Assembly (NCBI RefSeq): GCF_014641595.1
Contig: NZ_BMIA01000003.1
Span: forward strand, 806,001-870,000
Direction of reading: 5' to 3'
DNA: 64,000 bases
DNA from: Dyadobacter endophyticus
GTDB taxonomy: Bacteria; Bacteroidota; Bacteroidia; Cytophagales; Spirosomataceae
Shown: positions 9,299 to 16,909 of the stretch, one piece after another
How the letters are laid out: every line of letters starts with the position of its first letter
Numbering within the stretch: position 1 is the first letter of the stretch
Notes under the pieces: generated by a model
Databases searched by the model: none
The model's input: only the letters and a program-made list of their open reading frames with translations
Told to the model about the DNA's origin: nothing
Translations under genes and position numbers: made by a program

Positions 9299-9411
9299 AT
9301 ATAATAATCAGAAAATCAAGATCAAGAAAAGTAAATAAGCCCAATTTAGCCCTTGATATGAAAATGAATTGCTGTTCGTAACCGACAGATCTATTTTCAA
9401 AATCAAACTCT

Positions 9412-10245
9412 ATGAAAACCAAACATTTCCTGCTCTCAACGCTCCTGGCCTCATTCTCAGCCCTATCAACTCAGGCCCAACATTCGCTTACCCAGCTGTG
9501 GTCTTCAGAAGCCACGCTGCCGGTTCCCGAGTCGGTGCTGTACAGTGCGTCGGGCAAAGCGATTTATGTGGCACAGATTGACGGCAAGGCCGGTGAAAAG
9601 GATGGCAAAGGCGGGATCGCGAAAGTAGGCCTGGATGGCAAGATTATCGCGCAGGACTGGGTAACCGGCCTGAACGCACCGAAGGGAATGGGTATCAAAG
9701 GAGGCAAATTGTTTGTTGCGGACGTTACCGAGGTGGTGGAAATCGATATTAAATCGGGCAAGATCGACAAGAAACACGAGATCGAAGGCGCCAAATTCCT
9801 GAACGACCTTACCATCGATTCCAAAGGCACTATTTACGTCTCGGACTCGGATACCAAGAAAGTACACGCAATCAAGGACGGTAAGGTTTCGACCTATTTT
9901 GAAGATCTGACCCGCCCGAACGGTTTGCTGGCAGTAGGCAGTGACCTATTGATCGCCGATAGCGGCACTTTGAAAAAATTGACTCCTTCCAAACAAATTA
10001 CAGTTGTAGCCGAGGGAATGGACAAAAGTACCGATGGTATTGAGCAGGTGAAACCGGGGGAATACATCGTTTCGTGCTGGGCTGGTGTGATTTATTACGT
10101 TAAATCCGATGGAACAACCGAGAAACTGCTCGACACGAGCGCTGAAAAAACAAACTCTGCGGACATCGGTTACGACCCCGCTAAGAAGATCGTCTACGTC
10201 CCGACGTTCATGAAAAACAATGTCGTGGCATATCAATTAAAGTAA
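9412..10245 (+). CDS. Secreted SMP-30/gluconolactonase-like beta-propeller protein
   Basis: 277 residues, with a signal peptide ending at ALSTQAQ (about residue 23). The mature part has repeated blades of the type GLDGKII / KGTIYVSDSDTKKVHAI / RPNGLLAVGSDLLIADS, typical of six-bladed SMP-30/NHL propellers that bind a divalent metal through Glu, Asn and Asp. The Asn in FLNDLTID and RPNGL and an Asp in ADSGTL fit the metal site positions, though I have not aligned them. Likely a periplasmic lactonase or a ligand-binding propeller. It follows the oxidoreductase/DUF1080 pair but has its own promoter and a terminator in front, so a shared pathway is a guess. Confidence 0.75.
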   Translation: MKTKHFLLSTLLASFSALSTQAQHSLTQLWSSEATLPVPESVLYSASGKAIYVAQIDGKAGEKDGKGGIAKVGLDGKIIAQDWVTGLNAPKGMGIKGGKLFVADVTEVVEIDIKSGKIDKKHEIEGAKFLNDLTIDSKGTIYVSDSDTKKVHAIKDGKVSTYFEDLTRPNGLLAVGSDLLIADSGTLKKLTPSKQITVVAEGMDKSTDGIEQVKPGEYIVSCWAGVIYYVKSDGTTEKLLDTSAEKTNSADIGYDPAKKIVYVPTFMKNNVVAYQLK

Positions 10246-10287
10246 ATATATTTATTACATCTAAATCAATAAAAAACAAGGCGTTTC

Positions 10288-10965
10288 ATGGACATTTTTG
10301 TTGGGAGTCTTTCTTTTAAGTTAAAGGAAAGCGAGCTGCGTGAAGCTTTCGAGAAGTACGGCAAAGTTAGCTCGGCGAAAATTATCATTGACAAGATCAC
10401 GCGTCAAAGCAAAGGTTTCGGGTTTATAGAAATGCCCGATGAAGTGGAGGCCAGAGCCGCCATCAATGCATTGAATGGGGCAGACATGTATGGCAGACCA
10501 CTGGTTGTGAATGAATCCCAAAAGAGAGAACCCAGAGGCGACAGCGGAGCTCCCCGCCCAGATACGCGCAGCCGGGAAGGCTTCAACCGGCCACGACCGG
10601 CGGGAAACGACGCACCAGGTAGCAGCAGAACACCGTATTCGTCAGACAGGAGTATAGGAAGGGATTCAGCCCGGCCACTGTCGCTTGACGATGACGACCA
10701 GGACGACGACGACGCTCCAAGCACCCCGACCAGGCCCGCGGAACGCAGCTTTGGCGACCGGAGCTTTTCAGGTGGAGCCGGACCCAACTTCCGCCAGCCC
10801 GACAAGCCCCGCGACAAAGGACATCACGACCGCGGACATGACCACAACCGTCACCAGGGAGGAGGTAGGCCCAAAACAGAGGACCGCTACTCCACTAAAA
10901 AAGGCGGAGGCGGTTCTAAGGATTATGGCCGACGGTTCGGCAGCAGCGACGACGATTGGGATTGA
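10288..10965 (+). CDS. RNA-binding protein with one RRM domain and a long disordered tail
   Basis: 225 residues. The first 80 form an RRM: RNP2 is IFVGSL (residues 3-8) and RNP1 is KGFGFIEM (near residue 42). The rest is low complexity: Arg/Pro/Ser/Gly-rich, then an acidic patch of Asp repeats, then a His/Asp/Arg/Lys-rich stretch, with no predicted fold. Bacterial single-RRM proteins with such tails are common in Bacteroidota and cyanobacteria and are usually thought to bind many RNAs, sometimes under cold stress. Unlike most of them, which are about 80-110 residues, this one has a tail nearly twice the domain length. The gene ends in a shared terminator. Confidence 0.9.
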   Translation: MDIFVGSLSFKLKESELREAFEKYGKVSSAKIIIDKITRQSKGFGFIEMPDEVEARAAINALNGADMYGRPLVVNESQKREPRGDSGAPRPDTRSREGFNRPRPAGNDAPGSSRTPYSSDRSIGRDSARPLSLDDDDQDDDDAPSTPTRPAERSFGDRSFSGGAGPNFRQPDKPRDKGHHDRGHDHNRHQGGGRPKTEDRYSTKKGGGGSKDYGRRFGSSDDDWD

Positions 10966-10971
10966 TAACAT

Positions 10972-11012
10972 AAAAAGAGAGCCTGCAAGCGAAACTTGCA
11001 GGCTCTCTTTTT
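10972..11012. terminator. Bidirectional terminator between convergent genes
   Basis: A perfect 18-bp stem (10972-10989 with 10995-11012) closes a CGAAA loop; arms begin with five A and end with five T, so it can stop transcription in both directions. Its right edge overlaps the stop codon of the minus-strand gene at 11011-11013. Confidence 0.92.
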
Positions 11013-11379
11013 ATTTCCTGAATATGAAGTAAACCGCCAGGACCAGAAAGACGAACCCGACGAAGTGGTTCCACCGGAAAGTCTCCGTTTTAAAAAAGAC
11101 CAGTGTGAAAATCGTGAAAATCACCAACGTGATCACCTCCTGGATCACTTTCAGCTCGACCAGAGAAAATGGCCCGCCGTTCTCTTTAAAGCCTATCCTG
11201 TTGGCGGGTACCTGAAAGCAATATTCAAAAAGGGCTATTCCCCAACTAATGAGGATAATGGAGAACAACCCCAATTTGCTGAACCACCCCAACTCCTTGA
11301 ACTTCAAATGTCCGTACCATGCCATCGTCATGAAGGCGTTGGACAATATCAGCAAGCCGATGGTCAGGAACGATTTCAT
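11011..11379 (-). CDS. DUF486 (DMT-like) small membrane protein
   Basis: 122 residues with four hydrophobic segments (about 5-25, 35-52, 72-92 and 100-118). The sequence around SNAFMTMAWYGHLK, SWGIALFEYCFQVPANRIG and the final VFLVLAVYF matches the DUF486 family of the drug/metabolite-transporter clan. Function is unknown. Its start overlaps the stop of the nucleoside permease gene by 4 bases (ATGA), so the two are translated as a coupled pair. The stop codon sits inside the terminator hairpin. Confidence 0.85.
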   Translation of the reverse strand: MKSFLTIGLLILSNAFMTMAWYGHLKFKELGWFSKLGLFSIILISWGIALFEYCFQVPANRIGFKENGGPFSLVELKVIQEVITLVIFTIFTLVFFKTETFRWNHFVGFVFLVLAVYFIFRK

Positions 11380-12566
11380 GCAGCTGCCTTGACTTTGTTA
11401 TCCCGGAAGAACAATACGAAAAGCACGAGCACTACCGCCGCAATACCCGCAGGTATCATCCAGATCGACGTCCAGTTCTTCACATTGTCGACCGTGTACA
11501 TATCAGCCACCACACCGGAAATCCATGAACCGATACCCATACCGATACCGTAGGTAGCGATCGAGATCAGGCCTTGCGCAGAGGAGCGGTATTGTTCGCC
11601 AGCTTTGCTATCGGTATAAATCTGCCCTGTTACAAAAAAGAAGTCGTAGCAAACACCGTGCAGCACGATTGCGAGATAAAGCAGCCATTCGCTGGAAGCA
11701 TCGCCGTAGCCGAAACCAATGAAACGGATGATCCACGCGATCAGACCTACTACCAGCATCCATTTCACACCGAAACGTGCGAATGCAAGGGGAATCAGCA
11801 ACATGAATACTACTTCCGAAGCCTGGCCCAAAGACATTTTATTCTCTACGTTGGTCATACCCGAATCGGTTAGCGAGGGGTTAGCCATGGCGTAATAGAA
11901 CGAAAGCGGGATACAGATCAGCAGGGAAGAAATGAAGAAGATTGCGAAAGAACGGTCTTTGAACAATTTAAATGCGTCCAAACCAAGAATATCCGAGAAA
12001 GAAGTATGTGAGCTTGGCTTTGGAGGGGTATTAGGCAAAAAGAACGAGTAAACGCCCAAAAATGCTGCCGTGAACATTGAAATTTTGAAGATCAGCGCAG
12101 TACCGCCGATTTCGTAGTAACCGATGATATTGGTCACAGCGATCCATGCTACTGTTCCCATTACGCGGATTGCGGGGAAGTCCTTTTCGGAGTTGGTAAC
12201 CTGTTGCATCGCAATAGATGTCGTAAGCGACATGGCAGGTGCAAAAGTGATACAATAGGCCAATATCACCCAGAAAAACGTGTCGGGGTCTTTCACTTCC
12301 GACAGCACATACAGAATGGCGGCTCCCGCGAGGCTTAGTATCCCCAATACCTTTTGAGCTGCGAAGTACCGGTCGGCGATCATTCCTACGAAAAACGGTG
12401 CGATGATCATCGCGATAGAAAAGGCCGCGTAGGCATTTCCTACCTGGGTGCCGGTCGCACCCAATTCTGTAAACATATACTTGCTCATTTGCCCATACCA
12501 CGAGCCCCATACAAAATAGAGGAGGAACATCATGGCCATCAACTGAAAGCGGGTCGAGTTTTTCAT
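11376..12566 (-). CDS. Nucleoside:H+ symporter family MFS permease (NupG-like)
   Basis: 396 residues with about twelve hydrophobic helices. The opening FLLYFVWGSWYGQMSKYMF and the later SLGQASEVVFMLLIPLAFARFGVKW are characteristic of the nucleoside:H+ symporter branch of the major facilitator superfamily; the family also contains xanthosine permeases, so the exact nucleoside is unknown. Inner membrane. First gene of a two-gene unit with the DUF486 protein. The mutS stop lies 53 bases upstream on the same strand, so read-through from mutS is possible; no clear promoter is seen in the gap (TATCTTTA on the minus strand near 12610 is one base off the -7 box). Confidence 0.87.
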   Translation of the reverse strand: MKNSTRFQLMAMMFLLYFVWGSWYGQMSKYMFTELGATGTQVGNAYAAFSIAMIIAPFFVGMIADRYFAAQKVLGILSLAGAAILYVLSEVKDPDTFFWVILAYCITFAPAMSLTTSIAMQQVTNSEKDFPAIRVMGTVAWIAVTNIIGYYEIGGTALIFKISMFTAAFLGVYSFFLPNTPPKPSSHTSFSDILGLDAFKLFKDRSFAIFFISSLLICIPLSFYYAMANPSLTDSGMTNVENKMSLGQASEVVFMLLIPLAFARFGVKWMLVVGLIAWIIRFIGFGYGDASSEWLLYLAIVLHGVCYDFFFVTGQIYTDSKAGEQYRSSAQGLISIATYGIGMGIGSWISGVVADMYTVDNVKNWTSIWMIPAGIAAVVLVLFVLFFRDNKVKAAA

Positions 12567-12618
12567 AAACTAGGTTAGCGGTTATAGGATATTGATTGGT
12601 ATTACATTAAAGATAGAT

Positions 12619-15213
12619 TTATTTCTTGACGAGCTTCTGAAACTCGTTCAGTTTCAGCAATGCTTCAATGGGTGATAATGTATTAACGTCCACCAGCAGG
12701 AGCTTTTCTTTCAATTCTTCCAGCCGCGGATCAGCGGGCTCGAAAATGCTTAACTGGAAGTTGTTTTTAGGGATTTCCTTCACGCGTTTCTTGTGCTCGT
12801 GCGAGACGTGGTCTTTTTCGAGGTGGTGCATGATCTCGCTCGCACGCAGCACGATCGGCTGCGGCATACCGGCGATCTGAGCCACGTGGATACCGAAGCT
12901 GTGCGCGCTACCGCCCGGCTTGAGCTTCCGCAGGAAAACCACCTTATTATCCACCTCCTTTACGGCCACATTGAAGTTTTTGATGCGCGGGAAATCCTCG
13001 GCGAGCTGGTTCAATTCGTGATAGTGCGTCGCGAAAAGCGTTTTGGGCCTGCAATTGGATTGGCTATGAAGGTATTCGGTAATAGCCCACGCAATGGAAA
13101 CGCCGTCGTATGTACTCGTTCCACGACCGATTTCATCCATTAACACCAGGCTCTTGCTGCTGAGGTTGTTAAGAATGCTGGCCGTCTCGGTCATTTCGAC
13201 CATGAATGTACTTTCCCCTTTGCTAAGGTTATCGCTCGCTCCTACTCTTGTGAAAACCTTGTCGACCAGCCCTATCGCGGCCGATTTGGCGGGAACGAAA
13301 CTACCCATTTGCGCCATGAGCACGATGAGTGCCGTCTGGCGGAGCAATGCGGATTTACCGGCCATGTTCGGACCGGTGATGATGATGATCTGCTGGCTGG
13401 CATCGTCGAGATAAACGTCATTAGGTATGTAACTTTCGCCGACGGGCAGTTGCTGTTCGATCACCGGATGGCGACCTTCCTTGATATCCAACTCGTTACC
13501 ATCGCTGATAACCGGCTTTACATATTTATTTTTTCTGGCTACCAATGCGAAGGAACTCAGCACGTCGAGCGCCGAGATCACCTGTGCATTCTGCTGAATC
13601 GCGCCTACATATTCGGAAGCCGTTTGAACAATTCCATTGAATATCCTGAACTCGATCGCCGAAATGCGGTCTTCCGCATTCAGGATTTTTTCCTCGTACT
13701 CTTTGAGTTCGGGGGTAATATACCTTTCCGCATTCACCAGCGTCTGCTTCCGGATCCAATCGGCAGGGACCTTGCTCTGGTGTGCGTGGGTAACTTCGAG
13801 GTAGTAGCCAAAAACCTTGTTATAGGCAATTTTAAGCGAACCGATGCCTGTCCGCTCAATCTCGCGGTTTTGAAGTTTGATGAGATAATCCTTGCCTTCG
13901 TACGAAATCGCGTGGAGTTCATCTAATTCACTGTCGACCCCGCTTTGGATCATCCGGCCCTGATTGGAAAGTACCGGTGCGTCGTCGCGGAGCTGATGTT
14001 CAATTTTTTCAACTAATGCCTGGCAGGCGTCGAGTCGGGCAGCGAATTTGTCGAGAATGGTGCCTGAGAGCAGTTTCTTTACCGGTTCAACCTGTTTCAG
14101 TGATTTTTTAAGTTGAACCAATTCCCGCGGATTGATGCGGCGAACAGCTACTTTGGAAATCAGGCGTTCCAGGTCACCGATCTGTTTGAAATATCCTACG
14201 AGCGACTCGTGCAGGTCTTCGTGTGCGAGCAAATGCGCAACCGCTTCGAGACGTTCATCGATGGGCGCCTTATCTTTCAGCGGCAGCACCATCCATTTCC
14301 GTAACTGCCTCGCGCCCATTGGCGTAACCGTATAATCCAGAATATCGATCAGCGGTACTCCACCCTCCTGTTGGGCATATACGAGTTCGAGATTGCGTAC
14401 GGTGAAACGATCGAGCCACACATATTTTTCCTCTTCCAGGCGTGTAATGCGGCTGATGTGCGCCACTTCCTTATGCTCGGTTTCACGCAGGTAGTGCAGG
14501 ATTACGCCCGCGGCAATGATCCCCAGCGGCAGCGCTTCAATGCCGTAGCCCTTTAAAGTTGTAGTCTGAAAATGCCCCGTGAGCTGCTCGTAGCCATAAT
14601 CATAGCCAAAACACCAGTCTTCCAGGTGAAACGTATGGTATTTGCCTCCGAAGAGTTCGTTGAATTCCTGCTTATGCTTTTTGCAATACAACACCTCGGC
14701 CGGGCCGAAGCCTTGCAGCATTTTGTCAATATAGGCCGCATTGCCCTGTGAGGCCATGAACTCGCCCGTCGAAATATCCAGGAAAGCGAGCCCGTAAAGA
14801 CCGTCGGAACCGATGTGGATGGCCGCCAGGTAGTTATTTTTGCGGATATCGAGCACATTGTCGTTGAACGACACGCCGGGTGTTACCAGTTCGGTCACAC
14901 CACGCTTAACGATGCCCTTTGCCGTTGCGGGATCTTCGAGCTGGTCGCAAATCGCCACGCGCTCGCCGGCACGGACGAGCTTGGGCAGGTAATTGTCCAG
15001 TGAATGGTGTGGAAAACCCGCCAGCTCTTCATGCGCCCCACCATTGTTACGGCGTGTGAGTACAATGCCCAGTATCTTCGAAGCCCTTACCGCATCCTCC
15101 CCGAAAGTCTCATAAAAATCACCAACCCTGAAGAGCAGGAGTGCTCCCGGGTATTTGGCTTTGATCTGATTGTATTGTTTATTAAGCGGAGTTTCTTTGT
15201 GTGCCTTTGCCAA
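12619..15213 (-). CDS. mutS: DNA mismatch repair protein MutS
   Basis: 864 residues, normal for MutS. It shows the mismatch-contacting Phe-x-Glu in RVGDFYETF near residue 33, connector and lever domains, and the C-terminal ATPase with Walker A GPNMAGKS, Walker B LVLMDEIGRGTST and the final dimerisation helices. The start is TTG: the in-frame codon just upstream is a stop (TAA) and no ATG follows before the conserved N-terminus, so TTG (15211-15213) is the only start that keeps the full mismatch-binding domain. A near-perfect promoter lies 27 bases upstream of it. Confidence 0.95.
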   Translation of the reverse strand: MAKAHKETPLNKQYNQIKAKYPGALLLFRVGDFYETFGEDAVRASKILGIVLTRRNNGGAHEELAGFPHHSLDNYLPKLVRAGERVAICDQLEDPATAKGIVKRGVTELVTPGVSFNDNVLDIRKNNYLAAIHIGSDGLYGLAFLDISTGEFMASQGNAAYIDKMLQGFGPAEVLYCKKHKQEFNELFGGKYHTFHLEDWCFGYDYGYEQLTGHFQTTTLKGYGIEALPLGIIAAGVILHYLRETEHKEVAHISRITRLEEEKYVWLDRFTVRNLELVYAQQEGGVPLIDILDYTVTPMGARQLRKWMVLPLKDKAPIDERLEAVAHLLAHEDLHESLVGYFKQIGDLERLISKVAVRRINPRELVQLKKSLKQVEPVKKLLSGTILDKFAARLDACQALVEKIEHQLRDDAPVLSNQGRMIQSGVDSELDELHAISYEGKDYLIKLQNREIERTGIGSLKIAYNKVFGYYLEVTHAHQSKVPADWIRKQTLVNAERYITPELKEYEEKILNAEDRISAIEFRIFNGIVQTASEYVGAIQQNAQVISALDVLSSFALVARKNKYVKPVISDGNELDIKEGRHPVIEQQLPVGESYIPNDVYLDDASQQIIIITGPNMAGKSALLRQTALIVLMAQMGSFVPAKSAAIGLVDKVFTRVGASDNLSKGESTFMVEMTETASILNNLSSKSLVLMDEIGRGTSTYDGVSIAWAITEYLHSQSNCRPKTLFATHYHELNQLAEDFPRIKNFNVAVKEVDNKVVFLRKLKPGGSAHSFGIHVAQIAGMPQPIVLRASEIMHHLEKDHVSHEHKKRVKEIPKNNFQLSIFEPADPRLEELKEKLLLVDVNTLSPIEALLKLNEFQKLVKK

Positions 15214-15246
15214 TTATCAGCCTAATTTTAAGAACAAGGATTTGTA

Positions 15247-15276
15247 CAAAATTAAGCCTTCTCTCCGGTTTGGCAA
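15247..15276 (-). promoter_or_regulatory. Promoter of mutS
   Basis: On the minus strand TTG (15274-15276) is followed after 19 bases by TAATTTTG (15247-15254), an exact match to the Bacteroidota TTG-N19-TAnnTTTG consensus. The predicted RNA start is near 15240, 27 bases before the TTG start codon. Confidence 0.75.
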
Positions 15277-15302
15277 GTCAGGGCAAATGATTTATACCCT
15301 CG

Positions 15303-15908
15303 TCAAAAACTCCTTTCGTAAAAAAGTCTGGCCTCTTTTGGCGTAACTTCCCATACGTCCCCCGGTTTAGGAAAATTTGCTTCCATATCCGCTAATGAAA
15401 TTTTTCCGATAGACCACCGCACCAGCCGGAGCGTGGGAAAACCGACTGCCGCCGTCATCCGCCGGACCTGCCGGTTCTTGCCTTCATGCAATGTAAGCGC
15501 CAGCCAGGAAGTGGGGATATTCTTCCGGAAACGGATCGGCGGATCGCGTTCAGGAAGCTGCGGCTCTTCGATCATCGAGGCTTCCGCGGGCAATGTCTTA
15601 TATTGTTTCCCATTGACTGAAATCGTCACGCCATTCACAAGCTGCCGGCAGGCCTCTTCGGTAACCTCGCCTTCCACTTGCACATAATACGTGCGCGTAT
15701 GCCTGTTGCGTGGTTCAAGAAGTTTCGTTTTGAGGAAATTATCGTTGGTCAAAAGCAAAAGCCCCTCGCTGTCCGCATCGAGGCGGCCTACGGGATACAT
15801 ATCTTTTGCAAATGTAAAATCGATATCAGCCAACGTCTGATGATCACCCTCGCGGGTGAACTGCGAAAGCATTCCGAATGGCTTGTAAATGAGGAAGTAC
15901 TGGAACAA
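15303..15908 (-). CDS. rRNA large-subunit pseudouridine synthase (RluB/E/F-type, RsuA family)
   Basis: 201 residues. The catalytic motif is GRLDADSEGLLLL with the active-site Asp, followed by the family's KTYYVQVEG-like strand (TRTYYVQVEG) and EGKNRQVRRM near residue 145. It lacks an N-terminal S4 domain and is short, as in RluE, the enzyme for position 2457 of 23S rRNA in E. coli; RluE is therefore the most likely equivalent, but the target base cannot be read from the sequence. It is cytoplasmic and apparently monocistronic. Confidence 0.88.
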   Translation of the reverse strand: MFQYFLIYKPFGMLSQFTREGDHQTLADIDFTFAKDMYPVGRLDADSEGLLLLTNDNFLKTKLLEPRNRHTRTYYVQVEGEVTEEACRQLVNGVTISVNGKQYKTLPAEASMIEEPQLPERDPPIRFRKNIPTSWLALTLHEGKNRQVRRMTAAVGFPTLRLVRWSIGKISLADMEANFPKPGDVWEVTPKEARLFYERSF

Positions 15909-15937
15909 AATGAGTTAATGTTAGAGGTAGCGAACTG

Positions 15938-16057
15938 CTATTTGATCAGTTTACCGAGGTCCAGTAAAAAGCCAGGCAGCACATTTTCACCCGAAAGTAC
16001 TGCATTAATCCCTACTATTTCAATTGACCCGTCGGCTCGGTAAATGTAAGCTTTCAT
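15938..16057 (-). pseudogene. Probable C-terminal remnant of a Uma2 (DUF820) family gene
   Basis: A 39-codon open frame on the minus strand, too short for usual gene finding. It begins with MKAYIYRADGSIEIV and ends with SGENVLPGFLLDLGKLIK. The pattern 'GE-VLPGF-L-L' is the usual ending of Uma2 restriction-endonuclease-like proteins of about 190 residues. The codon directly before the ATG is a stop, and no N-terminal catalytic part (PD-(D/E)xK-like) is found upstream. So this looks like the tail of a decayed gene between rluE-like and xth genes. It could instead be a chance frame; the likeness rests on about 15 residues. Confidence 0.5.
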
Positions 16058-16121
16058 CTATTTATTCAGGTAAAAATAAACAGACAATTCAGCTAGTAAA
16101 AACCGTATTCACACCAATGCC

Positions 16122-16886
16122 CTACTCAATTTCCAACCACACCGGACAATGATCCGAATGGACGGCGTCGTTGTACTGGCGGGCAGCGGTAATGCGATCT
16201 TTGAGCGGCTCGGCCACGGAAATGTAATCGATACGCCAGCCTTTGTTATTGCCGCGGGCGCCGGCGCGGTAGGTCCACCAGGAATATTGGCGTAGTGTTG
16301 GGTTCATGAAGCGGAATGCGTCGGTGTAGCCGCTGGCAAACCATTCCGTCATCCAGGCGCGCTCTTCGGGCAGGAAGCCTGATGATTTCTGATTCCGTAC
16401 CGGATCGTGGATGTCGATTTCGGTATGTGCGATATTATAGTCACCGCAAATGATGAGGTTCGGACGTTCTTTTCTCAATTCATTTACCCAAATATAAAAA
16501 TCGGCCAGAAACCGCATTTTAACGCCCTGCCTTACGTCTCCACTGGTGCCTGATGGGAAATAGCAGTTCAGCACTGTAATGTCGCCGAAATCGGCTCGAA
16601 TTACGCGGCCTTCCGAGTCGTAGGCCGGAATCCCGCAGCCTGAAACAACCTTCTCGGGTTTGATTTTGGAAAATATAGCTACGCCGCTGTAACCCTTCTT
16701 TTCAGCCGCATGCCAGCCCACGAGTTCGTAACCCAGCGCCTGAAAGCCCGACAGATCAACTACGTCGGGCGTGGCTTTCACTTCCTGAAAACAAAGGATA
16801 TCGGCCGTTGTCGTTTCGAGCCAGGTGAGCAATCCGTTTTTCAATGCGGCGCGGATTCCATTCAGATTGTAGGTAAGTATTTGCAT
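16122..16886 (-). CDS. xth: Exodeoxyribonuclease III / AP endonuclease
   Basis: 254 residues, usual for ExoIII. It has the opening MQILTYNLNGIRAAL with the metal-site Asn, the catalytic Glu in LCFQEVKAT, the Asp/Asn in GDYNIAHTEIDI, the WRIDYI motif and the final SDHCPVWLE with the catalytic His. It cuts DNA 5' to abasic sites and degrades 3' ends in base-excision repair. I chose the ATG at 16886 because it matches the conserved N-terminus; the open frame extends to 16952 but that would overlap the preceding gene by 43 bases and add unrelated residues. Confidence 0.93.
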   Translation of the reverse strand: MQILTYNLNGIRAALKNGLLTWLETTTADILCFQEVKATPDVVDLSGFQALGYELVGWHAAEKKGYSGVAIFSKIKPEKVVSGCGIPAYDSEGRVIRADFGDITVLNCYFPSGTSGDVRQGVKMRFLADFYIWVNELRKERPNLIICGDYNIAHTEIDIHDPVRNQKSSGFLPEERAWMTEWFASGYTDAFRFMNPTLRQYSWWTYRAGARGNNKGWRIDYISVAEPLKDRITAARQYNDAVHSDHCPVWLEIE

Positions 16887-16909
16887 AAATGAGGGTAGCC
16901 TTTGGGGCC

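Larger units (their letters stand above)
9091..9411. other. Intergenic region with terminator and promoter
   Basis: About 320 bases without a convincing gene. It holds the terminator at 9097-9125 and a promoter candidate at 9266-9298. Between them, about 9126-9240, short open frames exist in two phases (one about 30 codons ending in TAA near 9236) but none has a clear start signal or a family I recognise. The stretch from 9220 to 9310 is AT-rich, as expected near a promoter. Confidence 0.5.
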
